From the NCBI RefSeq assembly GCF_029076845.1, contig NZ_JARESE010000001.1, forward strand, positions 62,001 through 126,000: 64,000 nt of DNA. The letters are read 5' to 3'. Both the position numbers and the translations under genes were made by a program. The notes under the pieces were generated by a model. It was not told the origin of the DNA. It made no database searches and saw nothing but the letters and a program-made list of their open reading frames with translations. Shown here piece by piece: positions 46,006 to 54,852 of this stretch (positions are counted from its first letter, which is position 1; every line of letters begins with the position of its first letter). Origin of the DNA: Novosphingobium album (ex Liu et al. 2023) (GTDB taxonomy: Bacteria > Pseudomonadota > Alphaproteobacteria > Sphingomonadales > Sphingomonadaceae).

Positions 46006-47616
46006 TCAGGCCCGCTTGATGCCGGGATGGCCGTGCTCGACCACGAAGCTGGCATAAGTCAAAAGCTTGCCGTTCGCTTCGGTCACCTTGTCGAGGATCT
46101 TGAGGTCCGCGCGCCAGGTGTCGCGATTGACGTCGCACAGCAGGTAGCCGCGCTTGTCGGTGATCGCCTTCAGTTCCGGGTTGCCCGCCATCGCCCCTCT
46201 CACGCGCGGATTTTCATCGCCCGTGCCATCCGCGCCGGAGGTGATCGAGGTCGCGCTGAATTCGGCCGAGATCACGCGACCATCGCCATTGTCCTGGATC
46301 AGGTCGCCCGCGAAATGGAGATGCGCGTCGCCGCTGACCGTGACGACATTGCCCGGCCGGTGCTTGTCGATATGATCGAGCAGGCGGCGGCGGCTGTGCA
46401 TATAGCCGGTCCAGGTGTCCATGCCCGACACCCGCTGGGCGCCTTCCTCGCGCTGGTATTGCAGGTTCATCAGCAGCACCTGCTGGGCGATCAGGTTCCA
46501 GCGTGTCTGCGAGCGTGACAGCCCGTCGAACAGCCATGCCTCCTGGCGATCGCCCATGATGCTGCGATCCGGGGCGAACACGTCCGGCCCCTGCGGCGAG
46601 GTCAGGTCGAAATAGGCCTGGTTGCTGCGATACTGGCGCGTATCGAGGACGAAGGCGTTCAGCAGATCGCCATATTGCGCGCTGCGGAACATCTGCATGT
46701 GGCCGCCCACCGGCAGCGAGGCGCGGCGCAGCGGCATGTTCTCGTAATAGGCCTGCAGCGCCATGGCCTTGCGCAAGGCGAAGATTTCGGGCGGCGATTC
46801 GTTCTCGTCGATATTGCCGGCCCAGTTGTTGTCGATCTCGTGATCGTCGAAGCTGACGAACCAGGGGCAAGCGGCATGGGCCGCCTGAAGATCGGGATCG
46901 GTCTTGTACTGGCTGTAGCGCATCCGGTAATCGTCAATCGAATAAAGCTCGTTGCCGACATGATTGCGCAGTGGCGGCGGGTTCCTTCCGAAATTGTCGC
47001 CGTTGCTGAACTTGGCGCCGGCGCCTTCGTAAATATAGTCGCCATAGTGGAACACGAAATCCACCGGCTCTTCGGAAATGCGCCGCCAGGCGGTGAAATA
47101 GCCCAGCTCGTAATACTGGCATCCCGCCGCTACGAAGCGCACGCGATCCAGCCGCGATCCCAGGGCCGGCAGCGTGCGGCTGCGGCCGACCGGGCTCTGC
47201 TCGCCGCCGACGGTGAAGCGATACCAATAGGGACGGTTGGGCTCCAGCCCGGCCACTTCCACATGCACCGCATGGGCCAGCTCGGGCATGGCCATGCTCT
47301 GGCCGGACTGGACGATGCGGCCGAAGTGCTCATCCGCCGCGACTTCCCAGTTCACGTACATCTGCCGGCGCGGCATTCCGCCGTGCGGATCCAGCGGTTC
47401 GGGCGCCAGCCGCGTCCAGATGACGAAGCCATCGGGCGCGGGATCGCCCGAAGCCACGCCCAGCGTGAACGGCATGGTCGAGAACTTGGGATTGGCTTCG
47501 ACATTATAGGGCGGCGGCCGATCCCAGGCGAAAGCCTGGAACGGCAAGCCGCTCGCGATGGCGGCGCCGGAGCCGCCAAGCAGGCCCAGCAGGGCGCGAC
47601 GATCGATGGTAACCAT
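46006..47616 (-). CDS. phoD: PhoD-family alkaline phosphatase/phosphodiesterase
   Basis: A 536-residue metallophosphatase. The N-terminus DRRALLGLLGGSG followed by a hydrophobic stretch is a Tat-type twin-arginine signal, as in known PhoD enzymes that are exported folded with metal bound. Metal-site blocks: AAGCQYYELGYF, FHYGDYIYEG, SFDDHEIDNNW and VSGDAHLHFAGD. PhoD releases phosphate from organic esters outside the cell. It lies 66 bases after a TonB receptor on the same strand, behind a hairpin, so it may be co-expressed with it. Confidence 0.92.
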   Translation of the reverse strand: MVTIDRRALLGLLGGSGAAIASGLPFQAFAWDRPPPYNVEANPKFSTMPFTLGVASGDPAPDGFVIWTRLAPEPLDPHGGMPRRQMYVNWEVAADEHFGRIVQSGQSMAMPELAHAVHVEVAGLEPNRPYWYRFTVGGEQSPVGRSRTLPALGSRLDRVRFVAAGCQYYELGYFTAWRRISEEPVDFVFHYGDYIYEGAGAKFSNGDNFGRNPPPLRNHVGNELYSIDDYRMRYSQYKTDPDLQAAHAACPWFVSFDDHEIDNNWAGNIDENESPPEIFALRKAMALQAYYENMPLRRASLPVGGHMQMFRSAQYGDLLNAFVLDTRQYRSNQAYFDLTSPQGPDVFAPDRSIMGDRQEAWLFDGLSRSQTRWNLIAQQVLLMNLQYQREEGAQRVSGMDTWTGYMHSRRRLLDHIDKHRPGNVVTVSGDAHLHFAGDLIQDNGDGRVISAEFSATSITSGADGTGDENPRVRGAMAGNPELKAITDKRGYLLCDVNRDTWRADLKILDKVTEANGKLLTYASFVVEHGHPGIKRA

Positions 47617-47645
47617 GGGATATGTCCCTCTTTCAGGAGCGAAGG

Positions 47646-47677
47646 GCCCCGTGCCGGAGCGGGTTCCGGCACGGGGC
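47646..47677 (-). terminator. Hairpin between TonB receptor and phoD
   Basis: A perfect 13-bp stem GCCCCGTGCCGGA / TCCGGCACGGGGC with a six-base loop, just beyond the receptor stop. It has no T tract on either side, so it may be an attenuator or an mRNA stabiliser, not a full stop. Confidence 0.65.
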
Positions 47678-47682
47678 GAGCC

Positions 47683-50667
47683 TCAGAATGAGACGTTCAG
47701 GCCGGCGAAGAGCGTGGTGCCGCTTCGCGTCACGTTGTGCAGCCGGTCATAGATGCTGTTGATCTGGATCTCGGGCTGGTTGGTGATGTTGATGGCATCG
47801 AGCGTGAGGCGAATGCCGTCCCTGATGTTCACGAACGCCGCCGCGTCGACATAGACGGTGCTCTTGAAGCCATCCTCGCTGACCGGGTTCCTGCCGTCGT
47901 AGCGGGACAGCAGATAGCCCGAGCGGAAGTTGGCCGAACCACGGATGCCCCACAGCTTGGTCTCGTAATAGAGCGTGCCGTTGGCATTGATATCCGACAG
48001 GCCGGTGATCGGCCCGTTCCGGCCGTTCACCTTGGTATTGGAATCGATCAGCGTCACGTTGGCCAGCGCGCCCAGATTGTCGAACGGCGCGGGCAGGAAC
48101 GTGAAATTGCCCTGGGCGGCCATTTCCAGGCCGGTCAGCCGCGCCTTGGCGAGATTGACCGGACGGGTATACTGCACCACGTTGGTATCGGGCGTCAGCC
48201 CCGGCGCCAGGTCCGTGGACAGGCCCGTGACCGAATAGGGCACGTTGAGCAGCGTCTCGTTGCCCACCAGATCGTCGATATCCTTGTGGAAGATCCCCAC
48301 CGAGATCATGCCGACCTGGCCGAAATACCATTCGGCGGAAAGATCGAGGTCAGTCGACTTGTAGGGCTTGAGCGAGGGATTGCCGTTGCTCACGGTATAG
48401 CCGGCGGTGCCAAGCTGCACGCTGCCCGTCATCTTCATGGACGTGAGCGCCGGGCGGTTGATGTTCTGCGCGGCCGCAAGCCTGACCTGGAAGTCGCGCG
48501 TCACTTCCAGCACGGCGTTCAGCCCCGGCAGGATACCCGAATAGCTCGACACGATCGTGCTGGGCACGCGCTGGCCGGCCGCATTGGCAAGCAGGCCGGT
48601 GTTCGTCGTCTCGGTGTGATAGGCGCGCGCGCCGACATTGCCGCGCAGCGTCATCCCGCCCAGATCGCCGTCCCAGTCGAGCTGGACATAGCCGGCGTTG
48701 GTCACTTCCTTGATCGCGAAGGTGTTGTACGTGCGCGCGCCCGGGCCGACATCGGTGTGGCTCTTGCCGTAGAACGCCAACGCCTTGTCCCAGTCTCCCG
48801 CCACCCACGGCTGCCCGCCCCAGCCGTCATAGACCAGGGCATAAGGCGTCACCGCGTCATAGCCCGGCTTGCTCTTGAACTCGGCTCCGTAGAGCCCGTC
48901 GTTGAAGAGGTCGGAGCCGGACATGGCGTATCGGCGATAGGCATAGCCGACATTGAGCTTGAAGACCGGGCTCAGCACATAGCGGCCGTTGAGCGTTCCT
49001 TCGTGCAGCGTGGTCGTCTGCGCGTTCTCGCGGAAATAAAGCTCGCGGATCACATAGTTGTCGGGATCGGCGGTGTTCCATTTATACAGGTTGCTGGCCG
49101 ATTCCCCGTCCGGCGCGAACTGGGTGATCATCCCGCCTTGCGCCTGGAGGTACAGCTTGTCGTCGATCGGCGTCCTGTAGGTCGATTTCTCATAGCCGAC
49201 ATGGCCGTCGAACGTCAGGACCGACGAGGGCTTCCAGTCACCGGTCAGGGCGATCTGCTTGAACACGTTGCGATTGACCTGCCGCCGGTGCTCCGAGCCA
49301 TAAGTGGCGTTGTCGACATCGGCATAAGTCACGAAATTGGACGAATCCCAGCGAATGTCATTGATCCTGGACGCCAGGATCGACCGCCCGAAATCGGAAT
49401 AGGCGCCGTTGAAGATGATCTCGCCGCTGCCCGAGGTCGGACGGGTCGCCAGGTGATATTCGTCGCGATCGGTGCTGAACTTGCCGTAGAGCCCGTCCAG
49501 CGTCAGCAGCAGCGTGTCCGTGGGGCGCCACTGGGTCGACAAGGTCACGCCCAGCCGCTCCTGCCGCGCATCCCAGACCGACAGCCGGTTGCCCGCGGCA
49601 TAGACCAGATCGCCCGACTTGAACTTGGCCTGCTGCTCGGCCGACAAGGCGGAGATGTCCAGCCCGCTGCTGAGATAGGTCTGGATCTGCGCGGGCGTCA
49701 GCTGGACGGGATTGTAGGTGTCGTAGCCCTTTTCCTGCGTGCGCCGCTTCGAATAGGCGACCGACACGAGGATGCCGAAGCGGTCATCGAAATTGTAGCC
49801 CGCCATGGCCGCGACGCGCGGCTGCGCGTCATCGGTGTAAGTATTGGTGCCCAGCTTGGCCGAGATCGCGCCCTTGAGGCCCGGCTTGTTCTCCAGCGGC
49901 TTGGCCGTGAACAGGCCGACGGTGCCCGCCATGCCGCCTTCGTTCTGCGAGGCTTCGTAAGTCTTCTGCACCTCCACGCGCGAGAACAGCTCGGACGCGA
50001 AGATGTTGAAATCGAACGCGCGATCGCGCGAGCGCTGCCCGCGGCTGTCCATCGCGGAATCGACATTGCCCAGCACTTCCATGCCGTTGAGCTGGACCCG
50101 GGTGTAATCGGGGCCAAGCCCGCGCAGCGTGATCCGGCGCCCCTCGCCCGCTTCGCGATTGATCGCGACGCCGGGAACGCGCTGTAGCGATTCGGCCAGG
50201 TTCAACTCGGGAAACTTGGCCATGTCCTCGGCGACGATGACATCCTTGATCGTGTTGGACTTGCGTTTCAGGTCGCGCGCCTCGCCGATCGAGCGCAGGA
50301 AGCCGTTCACCACGATTTCATCGTCGGCCACGTTTCCCGCCGCCTCATCGCTCGCCTGCTGGCCCTCGCGGCTGAGCGTCACGACCGTGTCCTTCCAGGT
50401 CGCGATCTTCAGCCCGGTGCCGCGGATCAGCATTTCCAGCGCTGGGCGCCGCTCGAAATTGCCGACCACGCCATTGGTGCGCACGCCGCGCAAGTCCGGC
50501 GCGGCGACGAGGATCTGCAAATTGGCCGCGCGCGCGAAAGCCGGGATGGAAGCCGCCGCAGCCTGCTCGGGGATGACGAACTTGATCGCTTCGGCGGATG
50601 CCGGGGCCGCGAAAAGCGCGGCCGCGACAATGGGAGATACTGAATAAAAAATGTAATCTTTGAACAT
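47683..50667 (-). CDS. FecA-like TonB receptor with signalling (STN) domain
   Basis: A 994-residue transducer receptor. A signal peptide (about 1-26) is followed by an STN domain (about 28-80: NLQILVAAPDLRGVRTNGV), the TonB box (DEIVVNGF), plug (GVAINREAGEGRRITLRGLG, YTRVQLNG) and barrel, and C-terminal NVSF. The STN domain would contact FecR. The start at 50667 is the first Met before the signal peptide. It follows fecI-fecR in the classic order and precedes phoD, suggesting a phosphorus-containing ligand. The plug and RGQRS-like insert resemble the sphingomonad TonB receptors for carbohydrate or organic ligands. Substrate unproven. Confidence 0.88.
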   Translation of the reverse strand: MFKDYIFYSVSPIVAAALFAAPASAEAIKFVIPEQAAAASIPAFARAANLQILVAAPDLRGVRTNGVVGNFERRPALEMLIRGTGLKIATWKDTVVTLSREGQQASDEAAGNVADDEIVVNGFLRSIGEARDLKRKSNTIKDVIVAEDMAKFPELNLAESLQRVPGVAINREAGEGRRITLRGLGPDYTRVQLNGMEVLGNVDSAMDSRGQRSRDRAFDFNIFASELFSRVEVQKTYEASQNEGGMAGTVGLFTAKPLENKPGLKGAISAKLGTNTYTDDAQPRVAAMAGYNFDDRFGILVSVAYSKRRTQEKGYDTYNPVQLTPAQIQTYLSSGLDISALSAEQQAKFKSGDLVYAAGNRLSVWDARQERLGVTLSTQWRPTDTLLLTLDGLYGKFSTDRDEYHLATRPTSGSGEIIFNGAYSDFGRSILASRINDIRWDSSNFVTYADVDNATYGSEHRRQVNRNVFKQIALTGDWKPSSVLTFDGHVGYEKSTYRTPIDDKLYLQAQGGMITQFAPDGESASNLYKWNTADPDNYVIRELYFRENAQTTTLHEGTLNGRYVLSPVFKLNVGYAYRRYAMSGSDLFNDGLYGAEFKSKPGYDAVTPYALVYDGWGGQPWVAGDWDKALAFYGKSHTDVGPGARTYNTFAIKEVTNAGYVQLDWDGDLGGMTLRGNVGARAYHTETTNTGLLANAAGQRVPSTIVSSYSGILPGLNAVLEVTRDFQVRLAAAQNINRPALTSMKMTGSVQLGTAGYTVSNGNPSLKPYKSTDLDLSAEWYFGQVGMISVGIFHKDIDDLVGNETLLNVPYSVTGLSTDLAPGLTPDTNVVQYTRPVNLAKARLTGLEMAAQGNFTFLPAPFDNLGALANVTLIDSNTKVNGRNGPITGLSDINANGTLYYETKLWGIRGSANFRSGYLLSRYDGRNPVSEDGFKSTVYVDAAAFVNIRDGIRLTLDAINITNQPEIQINSIYDRLHNVTRSGTTLFAGLNVSF

Positions 50668-50747
50668 TCTGCGCCCCGTTTGAAATTCGGTCGGCGTTAG
50701 GATGCTCGAAAGAGGGAAATCCCTCAGCAATCTCCGAAATTATTATC

Positions 50748-51674
50748 CTACATTTTTATGATATATTTATTGCCATCTTTTGACACGGATGCCCCGGTCA
50801 CGTCGGCCACCGCCTGGGAAAACTCGTCCGGGCGGTCGATCTGGAAGTAGCCCGTCATCCGCTGGCTGCCGACTTGCGGGCTGGCAACGTCGATCTTGAC
50901 GGGGTTGTAACGGTTGAACTCCGCCGCCGCGTCGAACACCGTGGTCTCGTTCAGCGCCACGCCGCCTTGCCGCCAGGCCAGGGGATCGCCATTGCCGATC
51001 GGCGCCACGCTGGCCGCGGGCCGATCCGCTGCCGTGCTGATCGTGGCGGTGTTGCCCGCCGACACGGCGATGGCCCTGCCCGGCTGGTCATCCCGCCACG
51101 CGCGCACCGTGCCTTCGGTCACGACGATCTCCACGGCCTGTTCGCGCCGGCGGACCGAAAAGGCCGTGCCGGTCGCCTGGACATGCACGCCGTCGGCCTC
51201 GACGATGAATGGCTTGCGCCGATCCTTGGCGACCTTGAACCAGGCCTCGCCCGCGTCCAGCCGGAGCTGGCGGGCCTTGTTGCCATAATGCACTTCCAGA
51301 TCGCTGTCGGTGTTCACCAGCACGACCGAGCCATCCGCCAGCGGAACCCGGCGGATTTCGCCAAGGTCGGTGCTGTATTGCTGGCCGGACCACAGCGACC
51401 AGGACAACGAGAGCGCCAGCAGGCCGGCAAAGCCGGCGGCGATCGCGGCGGACGCCCTGACCCAGCGCCGGACCGCCGGGTGCGGCTCGGCCAGGGGTTC
51501 GGCTCCCAGCCCGTCGACCAGGGCCAGGCCGGCCCGCGCCCTGAACAGCGCGCCGCGATGCCGGCTGTCCTGACGGAGCCAGCCATCCAGCGCGCGCTGT
51601 TCGTGATCGCTGAGGTCTTGCGCGTCGATGCGGACTGCCCAGCGGATCGCCGTATCCTCAACGCTGGCCGACAT
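50748..51674 (-). CDS. fecR: FecR-family anti-sigma regulator
   Basis: A 308-residue protein. The cytoplasmic N-terminal DUF4880-like domain has AIRWAVRIDAQDLSDHEQRAL, a single membrane helix lies at about 75-95, then the periplasmic FecR domain (ADGSVVLVNTDSDLEVHYG; GEAWFKVAKDRRKPF; GTAFSVRR) and a C-terminal STN-like segment. It relays receptor occupancy to the sigma factor. The start at 51674 overlaps fecI by 17 bases; an upstream extension is open but lacks features. Confidence 0.9.
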   Translation of the reverse strand: MSASVEDTAIRWAVRIDAQDLSDHEQRALDGWLRQDSRHRGALFRARAGLALVDGLGAEPLAEPHPAVRRWVRASAAIAAGFAGLLALSLSWSLWSGQQYSTDLGEIRRVPLADGSVVLVNTDSDLEVHYGNKARQLRLDAGEAWFKVAKDRRKPFIVEADGVHVQATGTAFSVRRREQAVEIVVTEGTVRAWRDDQPGRAIAVSAGNTATISTAADRPAASVAPIGNGDPLAWRQGGVALNETTVFDAAAEFNRYNPVKIDVASPQVGSQRMTGYFQIDRPDEFSQAVADVTGASVSKDGNKYIIKM

Positions 51675-52236
51675 TGCGCACCTTCTCCGCCAACTCCTCC
51701 CCCGGGCAGGGATAATCCCGATCGGCGTTTTCAAAGGATTGCAAGATCGCCTTGAGCCCGCGCGCCAGGCTATTTTCCACACTTTTCTCGGTAAGCCCAA
51801 GTCTTTTTGCAGTTTCTTTCTGCGATAGCCCTTCGATCCTGCGCAGTTCAATGACTTCGCGGTACCGTTTGGGCAAAGCGGCGATGACTTCGAAGACTTT
51901 GTTCAATTCGCTACGCGCGCCAACCATGCGTTCGGGCGATGGGGCCTGGTCGACGGCCTGGTTGTCGATCTGGTCCGAAGCGGCCTGGATATGGACGACG
52001 CGATCCCGGCGCAGGCGCTGGAGCAGAAACGATCGCGCGGTGGCGAAGAAATAGGCGCGCGCATCGATGATATGCGCCACCGAATCCAGCTCGCTCAACT
52101 TGCAATAGGTCTGCTGGACGATATCGTCGATATCGCTTGCCTGAACCCCGGTACGCCGCAGCCAGCGGCGCAAGCTGGGCTCGTGCCGCAAGATATGAAC
52201 GGCGACCCATTGCACCGCTTCGCGCTTGTCTGCCAT
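51658..52236 (-). CDS. fecI: FecI-type ECF sigma factor
   Basis: A 192-residue sigma factor with region 2 (DIDDIVQQTYCKLSEL) and region 4 (ALPKRYREVIELRRIEGLSQKE; VENSLARGLKAIL). It is of the FecI class and would transcribe the receptor gene when the ligand binds. It begins the fecI-fecR-receptor-phoD run. A weak PHO-box-like pair precedes it. Confidence 0.92.
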   Translation of the reverse strand: MADKREAVQWVAVHILRHEPSLRRWLRRTGVQASDIDDIVQQTYCKLSELDSVAHIIDARAYFFATARSFLLQRLRRDRVVHIQAASDQIDNQAVDQAPSPERMVGARSELNKVFEVIAALPKRYREVIELRRIEGLSQKETAKRLGLTEKSVENSLARGLKAILQSFENADRDYPCPGEELAEKVRNVGQR

Positions 52237-52301
52237 TTTTGCCTGAAACCCCGCGTTGGGACGGTGCAGCGGATCGAAAAGCGGGCCCCTATCAACAGGA
52301 T

Positions 52302-52319
52302 ATGGCTGTTCGGTGACAA
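52302..52319 (-). promoter_or_regulatory. Weak PHO-box-like pair upstream of fecI
   Basis: On the minus strand TTGTCAC and CAGCCAT lie 11 bases apart; each matches CTGTCAT at five of seven bases. The next expected repeat (TGTTGAT) is poor. Position is 66 bases before fecI. Confidence 0.3.
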
Positions 52320-52435
52320 GCAGATGGCGCCCCCCCGATCACCGCGCACGCCCACATTGGCGCGATGTCGCGCCGGTGGGCGCGCGGGCTGGTGCCGCGA
52401 GAAACGCGCTCTTCGGCGCATGGCCGAACAGCCCC

Positions 52436-53551
52436 TCAGCCCAGCGACGTGCCGACGATCGCGCCCGCGCCGTAAGTCACGCCGGCCGCGGCCAGTCCGA
52501 TCGCGAGCTGGCGCAGGGCCGAGAACAGCGCCGTGCGCCCGGTGAACAGGCTGGTCCCCGCGCCGATCAGCGCCAGCGCCAGGCCGCTGGCCGCAAGGCT
52601 GGCGATCAGGGCGGTGCGGCCGGACAGAAACAGGAAAGGCGCCACCGGAACGATCGCGCCGGCGGCGAACAGCAGGAACGACCAGGTGGCCGCCGTCCAG
52701 GCCGATCCGCCCAGCTGGTCCGGGTCGATCCCAAGCTCCTCGCGCGCGAGCGTGTCCAGCGCGGTCCCCTCGTTGCTCAGCAGCTTGTCCGCCAGCGCGC
52801 GCGCCTGCGGCTCGGCGATGCCCTTTGCTTGATAGATCAGGATCAGCTCCTCGCGTTCCTCATCGGGAACCTCGCGCAGTTCCTCCGCCTCGGTCGCGAT
52901 CTGGCTCTGGTAAAGCTCGCGCGAGCTGGTGACGGACAGCCATTCGCCCATCGCCATCGAACAGGCACCCGCGATCAGGCCCGCCAGCCCGGTGAGCAGC
53001 AGCGTCCGCTCGGCCGCCGCCGCCCCGGCGACACCCATCACCAGGCTCATGTTCGAGACCAGCCCGTCATTCGCACCCAGCACGGCCGCGCGCAGCGTGT
53101 TGCCGCCGCCGCGATGCCGGCCCTCGATCAGCGCCAGCGTGGGGCCCGAAAGGCCGCCGCTGCCGGCCGCCGCCTGCATCAGCAGCGCGTGCGAGCGCTC
53201 ATCGGCCGGCAACCCCGCCGCGCGGGCCTCGGGCTGATCGTCATAGGCCGCACTGTCGCGCGTCTCGTTCGCGGCGAGCGTCGGCAGCACGAAGGCGGGG
53301 CCGAAGCGCCGCGCCAGCCAGCCGAGAATCCGCGCACGGGCGGACGGCGAAGGCGCGAAATGCGTGCCCTTCCCCGCGATCCGCTTGCGCCAGAAATCGC
53401 CATGCGCGTCCTCGACGGCGGCGAGCCGGCGGAAGACCTCGGCAAGCTTGGGATCGGCCTCGCTATCGGCCAGCGCCGTATAGATCGCCGCGCCATCGAC
53501 CTCGCCCTGAAGATTGGATCGGTATCGCCGCTGCGCGTCGGGTTCGGCCAT
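52436..53551 (-). CDS. mbfA: MbfA-type ferritin-like/VIT1 iron exporter
   Basis: A 371-residue fusion. The N-terminal ferritin-like domain (about 1-135) has metal-binding Glu/His motifs (LQGEVDGAAIYTAL; AAVEDAHGDFW). The C-terminal half is a VIT1/CCC1 transporter (GANDGLVSNMSLVMGVAGA; GEWLSVTSSRELY) with about five membrane helices. MbfA proteins of rhizobia export iron and protect from peroxide and acid stress. No Irr-type operator was recognised upstream. Confidence 0.85.
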   Translation of the reverse strand: MAEPDAQRRYRSNLQGEVDGAAIYTALADSEADPKLAEVFRRLAAVEDAHGDFWRKRIAGKGTHFAPSPSARARILGWLARRFGPAFVLPTLAANETRDSAAYDDQPEARAAGLPADERSHALLMQAAAGSGGLSGPTLALIEGRHRGGGNTLRAAVLGANDGLVSNMSLVMGVAGAAAAERTLLLTGLAGLIAGACSMAMGEWLSVTSSRELYQSQIATEAEELREVPDEEREELILIYQAKGIAEPQARALADKLLSNEGTALDTLAREELGIDPDQLGGSAWTAATWSFLLFAAGAIVPVAPFLFLSGRTALIASLAASGLALALIGAGTSLFTGRTALFSALRQLAIGLAAAGVTYGAGAIVGTSLG

Positions 53552-53856
53552 GATCGTTCTGCCTCGATAATCAGCTTGCGCTCTTTTCGCGATGAGACGC
53601 GCGCACGATCACGCGCGTCCCACGCGCGACATGGCCGACATTGGGGCCCGATGCCAGGCATCTGTCCCGGACAATGCGCGGATCGTGGCAGGCGACGCAG
53701 GAAAACAGGGGGCCCGGCCCGGTTCCATGAGCCCGCTACCGGCCGATGATCGAACCGGCGATGCGGCGACGGATCGACCGGCTCCGCGCCGGCAAGGCCA
53801 GCCTCGAACGCATCGGCAGAAGCGCGTCGCTACTCACCAGCCGCGCACCAGCGGTA
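53552..53856. other. Intergenic region upstream of mbfA
   Basis: 305 bases between two minus-strand genes. It contains the mbfA promoter. No ORF, RNA gene or strong operator motif is seen. Confidence 0.4.
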
Positions 53857-54312
53857 TCACGCGCCGGCCGGTTCACCATGGACGGAAAGCAGGCGGGCAA
53901 TCTCGTCGACCGTGTGCCTGGTGAAGTCCTTGTCGATTTCGGCCACGAGCCTGGCCCGCACGTCCTGAGTATAATGGCGGCGAAGCTCGCCAAGGGCGCG
54001 GGGCGGCGCGGCGACGATCAGCCGATCCTGCCCGTTCGCCGCCACCGATGCCAGCGTGTCGGCCGCCGCGGCGATGAACAGGTCTTCGTTCGCCTGGTGC
54101 GGATCGCTTTCCTCGAACGTGCTGCGTCCGGGGTATCCGGCGGAGAAATCCACGCCCGGCGCATCGCTGAGCAAGTCGCGATTGGGCAGGTTCTCGAACT
54201 GACGGTGCTCGATCACCCTGAGGTCGGGATAGACCTCGTCACCCTGGTTGCGCAGCAAAAGCATCCGCGAACCGTCCACGACGAGGACGATCATGTCATG
54301 AACCAGCTTCAT
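53857..54312 (-). CDS. Host-attachment (Hap) family protein
   Basis: A 151-residue protein of the family annotated as required for attachment to host cells. It begins MKLVHDMIVLVVDGSRMLLLR and contains ESDPHQANEDLFIAAAADTL and APPRALGELRRHY, blocks shared by this family and related to eRF1-like folds. The start at 54312 opens this conserved beginning. A possible FNR/FixK box lies 267 bases upstream. The family name reflects early work in plant-associated bacteria; the cellular role is unclear. Confidence 0.85.
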   Translation of the reverse strand: MKLVHDMIVLVVDGSRMLLLRNQGDEVYPDLRVIEHRQFENLPNRDLLSDAPGVDFSAGYPGRSTFEESDPHQANEDLFIAAAADTLASVAANGQDRLIVAAPPRALGELRRHYTQDVRARLVAEIDKDFTRHTVDEIARLLSVHGEPAGA

Positions 54313-54852
54313 CGCCTTGACCTTTCCCGCCCTCTTTCGGAGCGGACCATTGCACCGCGTCGCACCCGACGCCCGGCAGTCGGCCCGCGGCGGCGCCATC
54401 ACTGTACCGGCTGCCTTGCGGACAGGGTCAGACGATGGCCGCCACGAGCCGAACCAGCCAGAGCCTTGCCGGTTCAGCCCGCGACATTCGGGGAAAGCCG
54501 CGCTTCCCCAAAAAAGGCGCCGGATTAGCCGACTCACCCTCTGGCATTGCCTTGATAGCACATCGCCAAAGCCATGACTTGACCGCGATCAAGCGGAACG
54601 CGCCAAAGCACGATCGCATCGGCTACATCGCCGAAGACGGCGAGGCTTCCTCGACGCCGGGCGGAATGCCAACATCGGACGAGAGCGCGGCAACGCGGCG
54701 ATAGCTCCGCCCACACCAATGCATGATGCACAATGTCCGATCGACTCCGCAAAACCGATTGGATACAGGCTGCCCGGCCACGGTGCGGAACGCGACGCCA
54801 AAGCGGGCAGGACGATCGGCCGCCGGGCACGAATTGAACGCGGGAGACACTC
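54313..54852. promoter_or_regulatory. Divergent intergenic region with FNR-like box
   Basis: 540 bases between the minus-strand Hap gene and the plus-strand MFS gene. Several overlapping open frames on both strands lack ribosome sites or family features. The FNR-like palindrome at 54579-54592 is the only motif found. Confidence 0.5.
54579..54592. promoter_or_regulatory. FNR/FixK-type operator candidate
   Basis: TTGACCGCGATCAA matches the FNR/FixK consensus TTGAT-N4-ATCAA at nine of ten defined bases, and the symmetry extends to CTTGA/TCAAG. It could act on the Hap gene or on the MFS gene. Confidence 0.55.
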
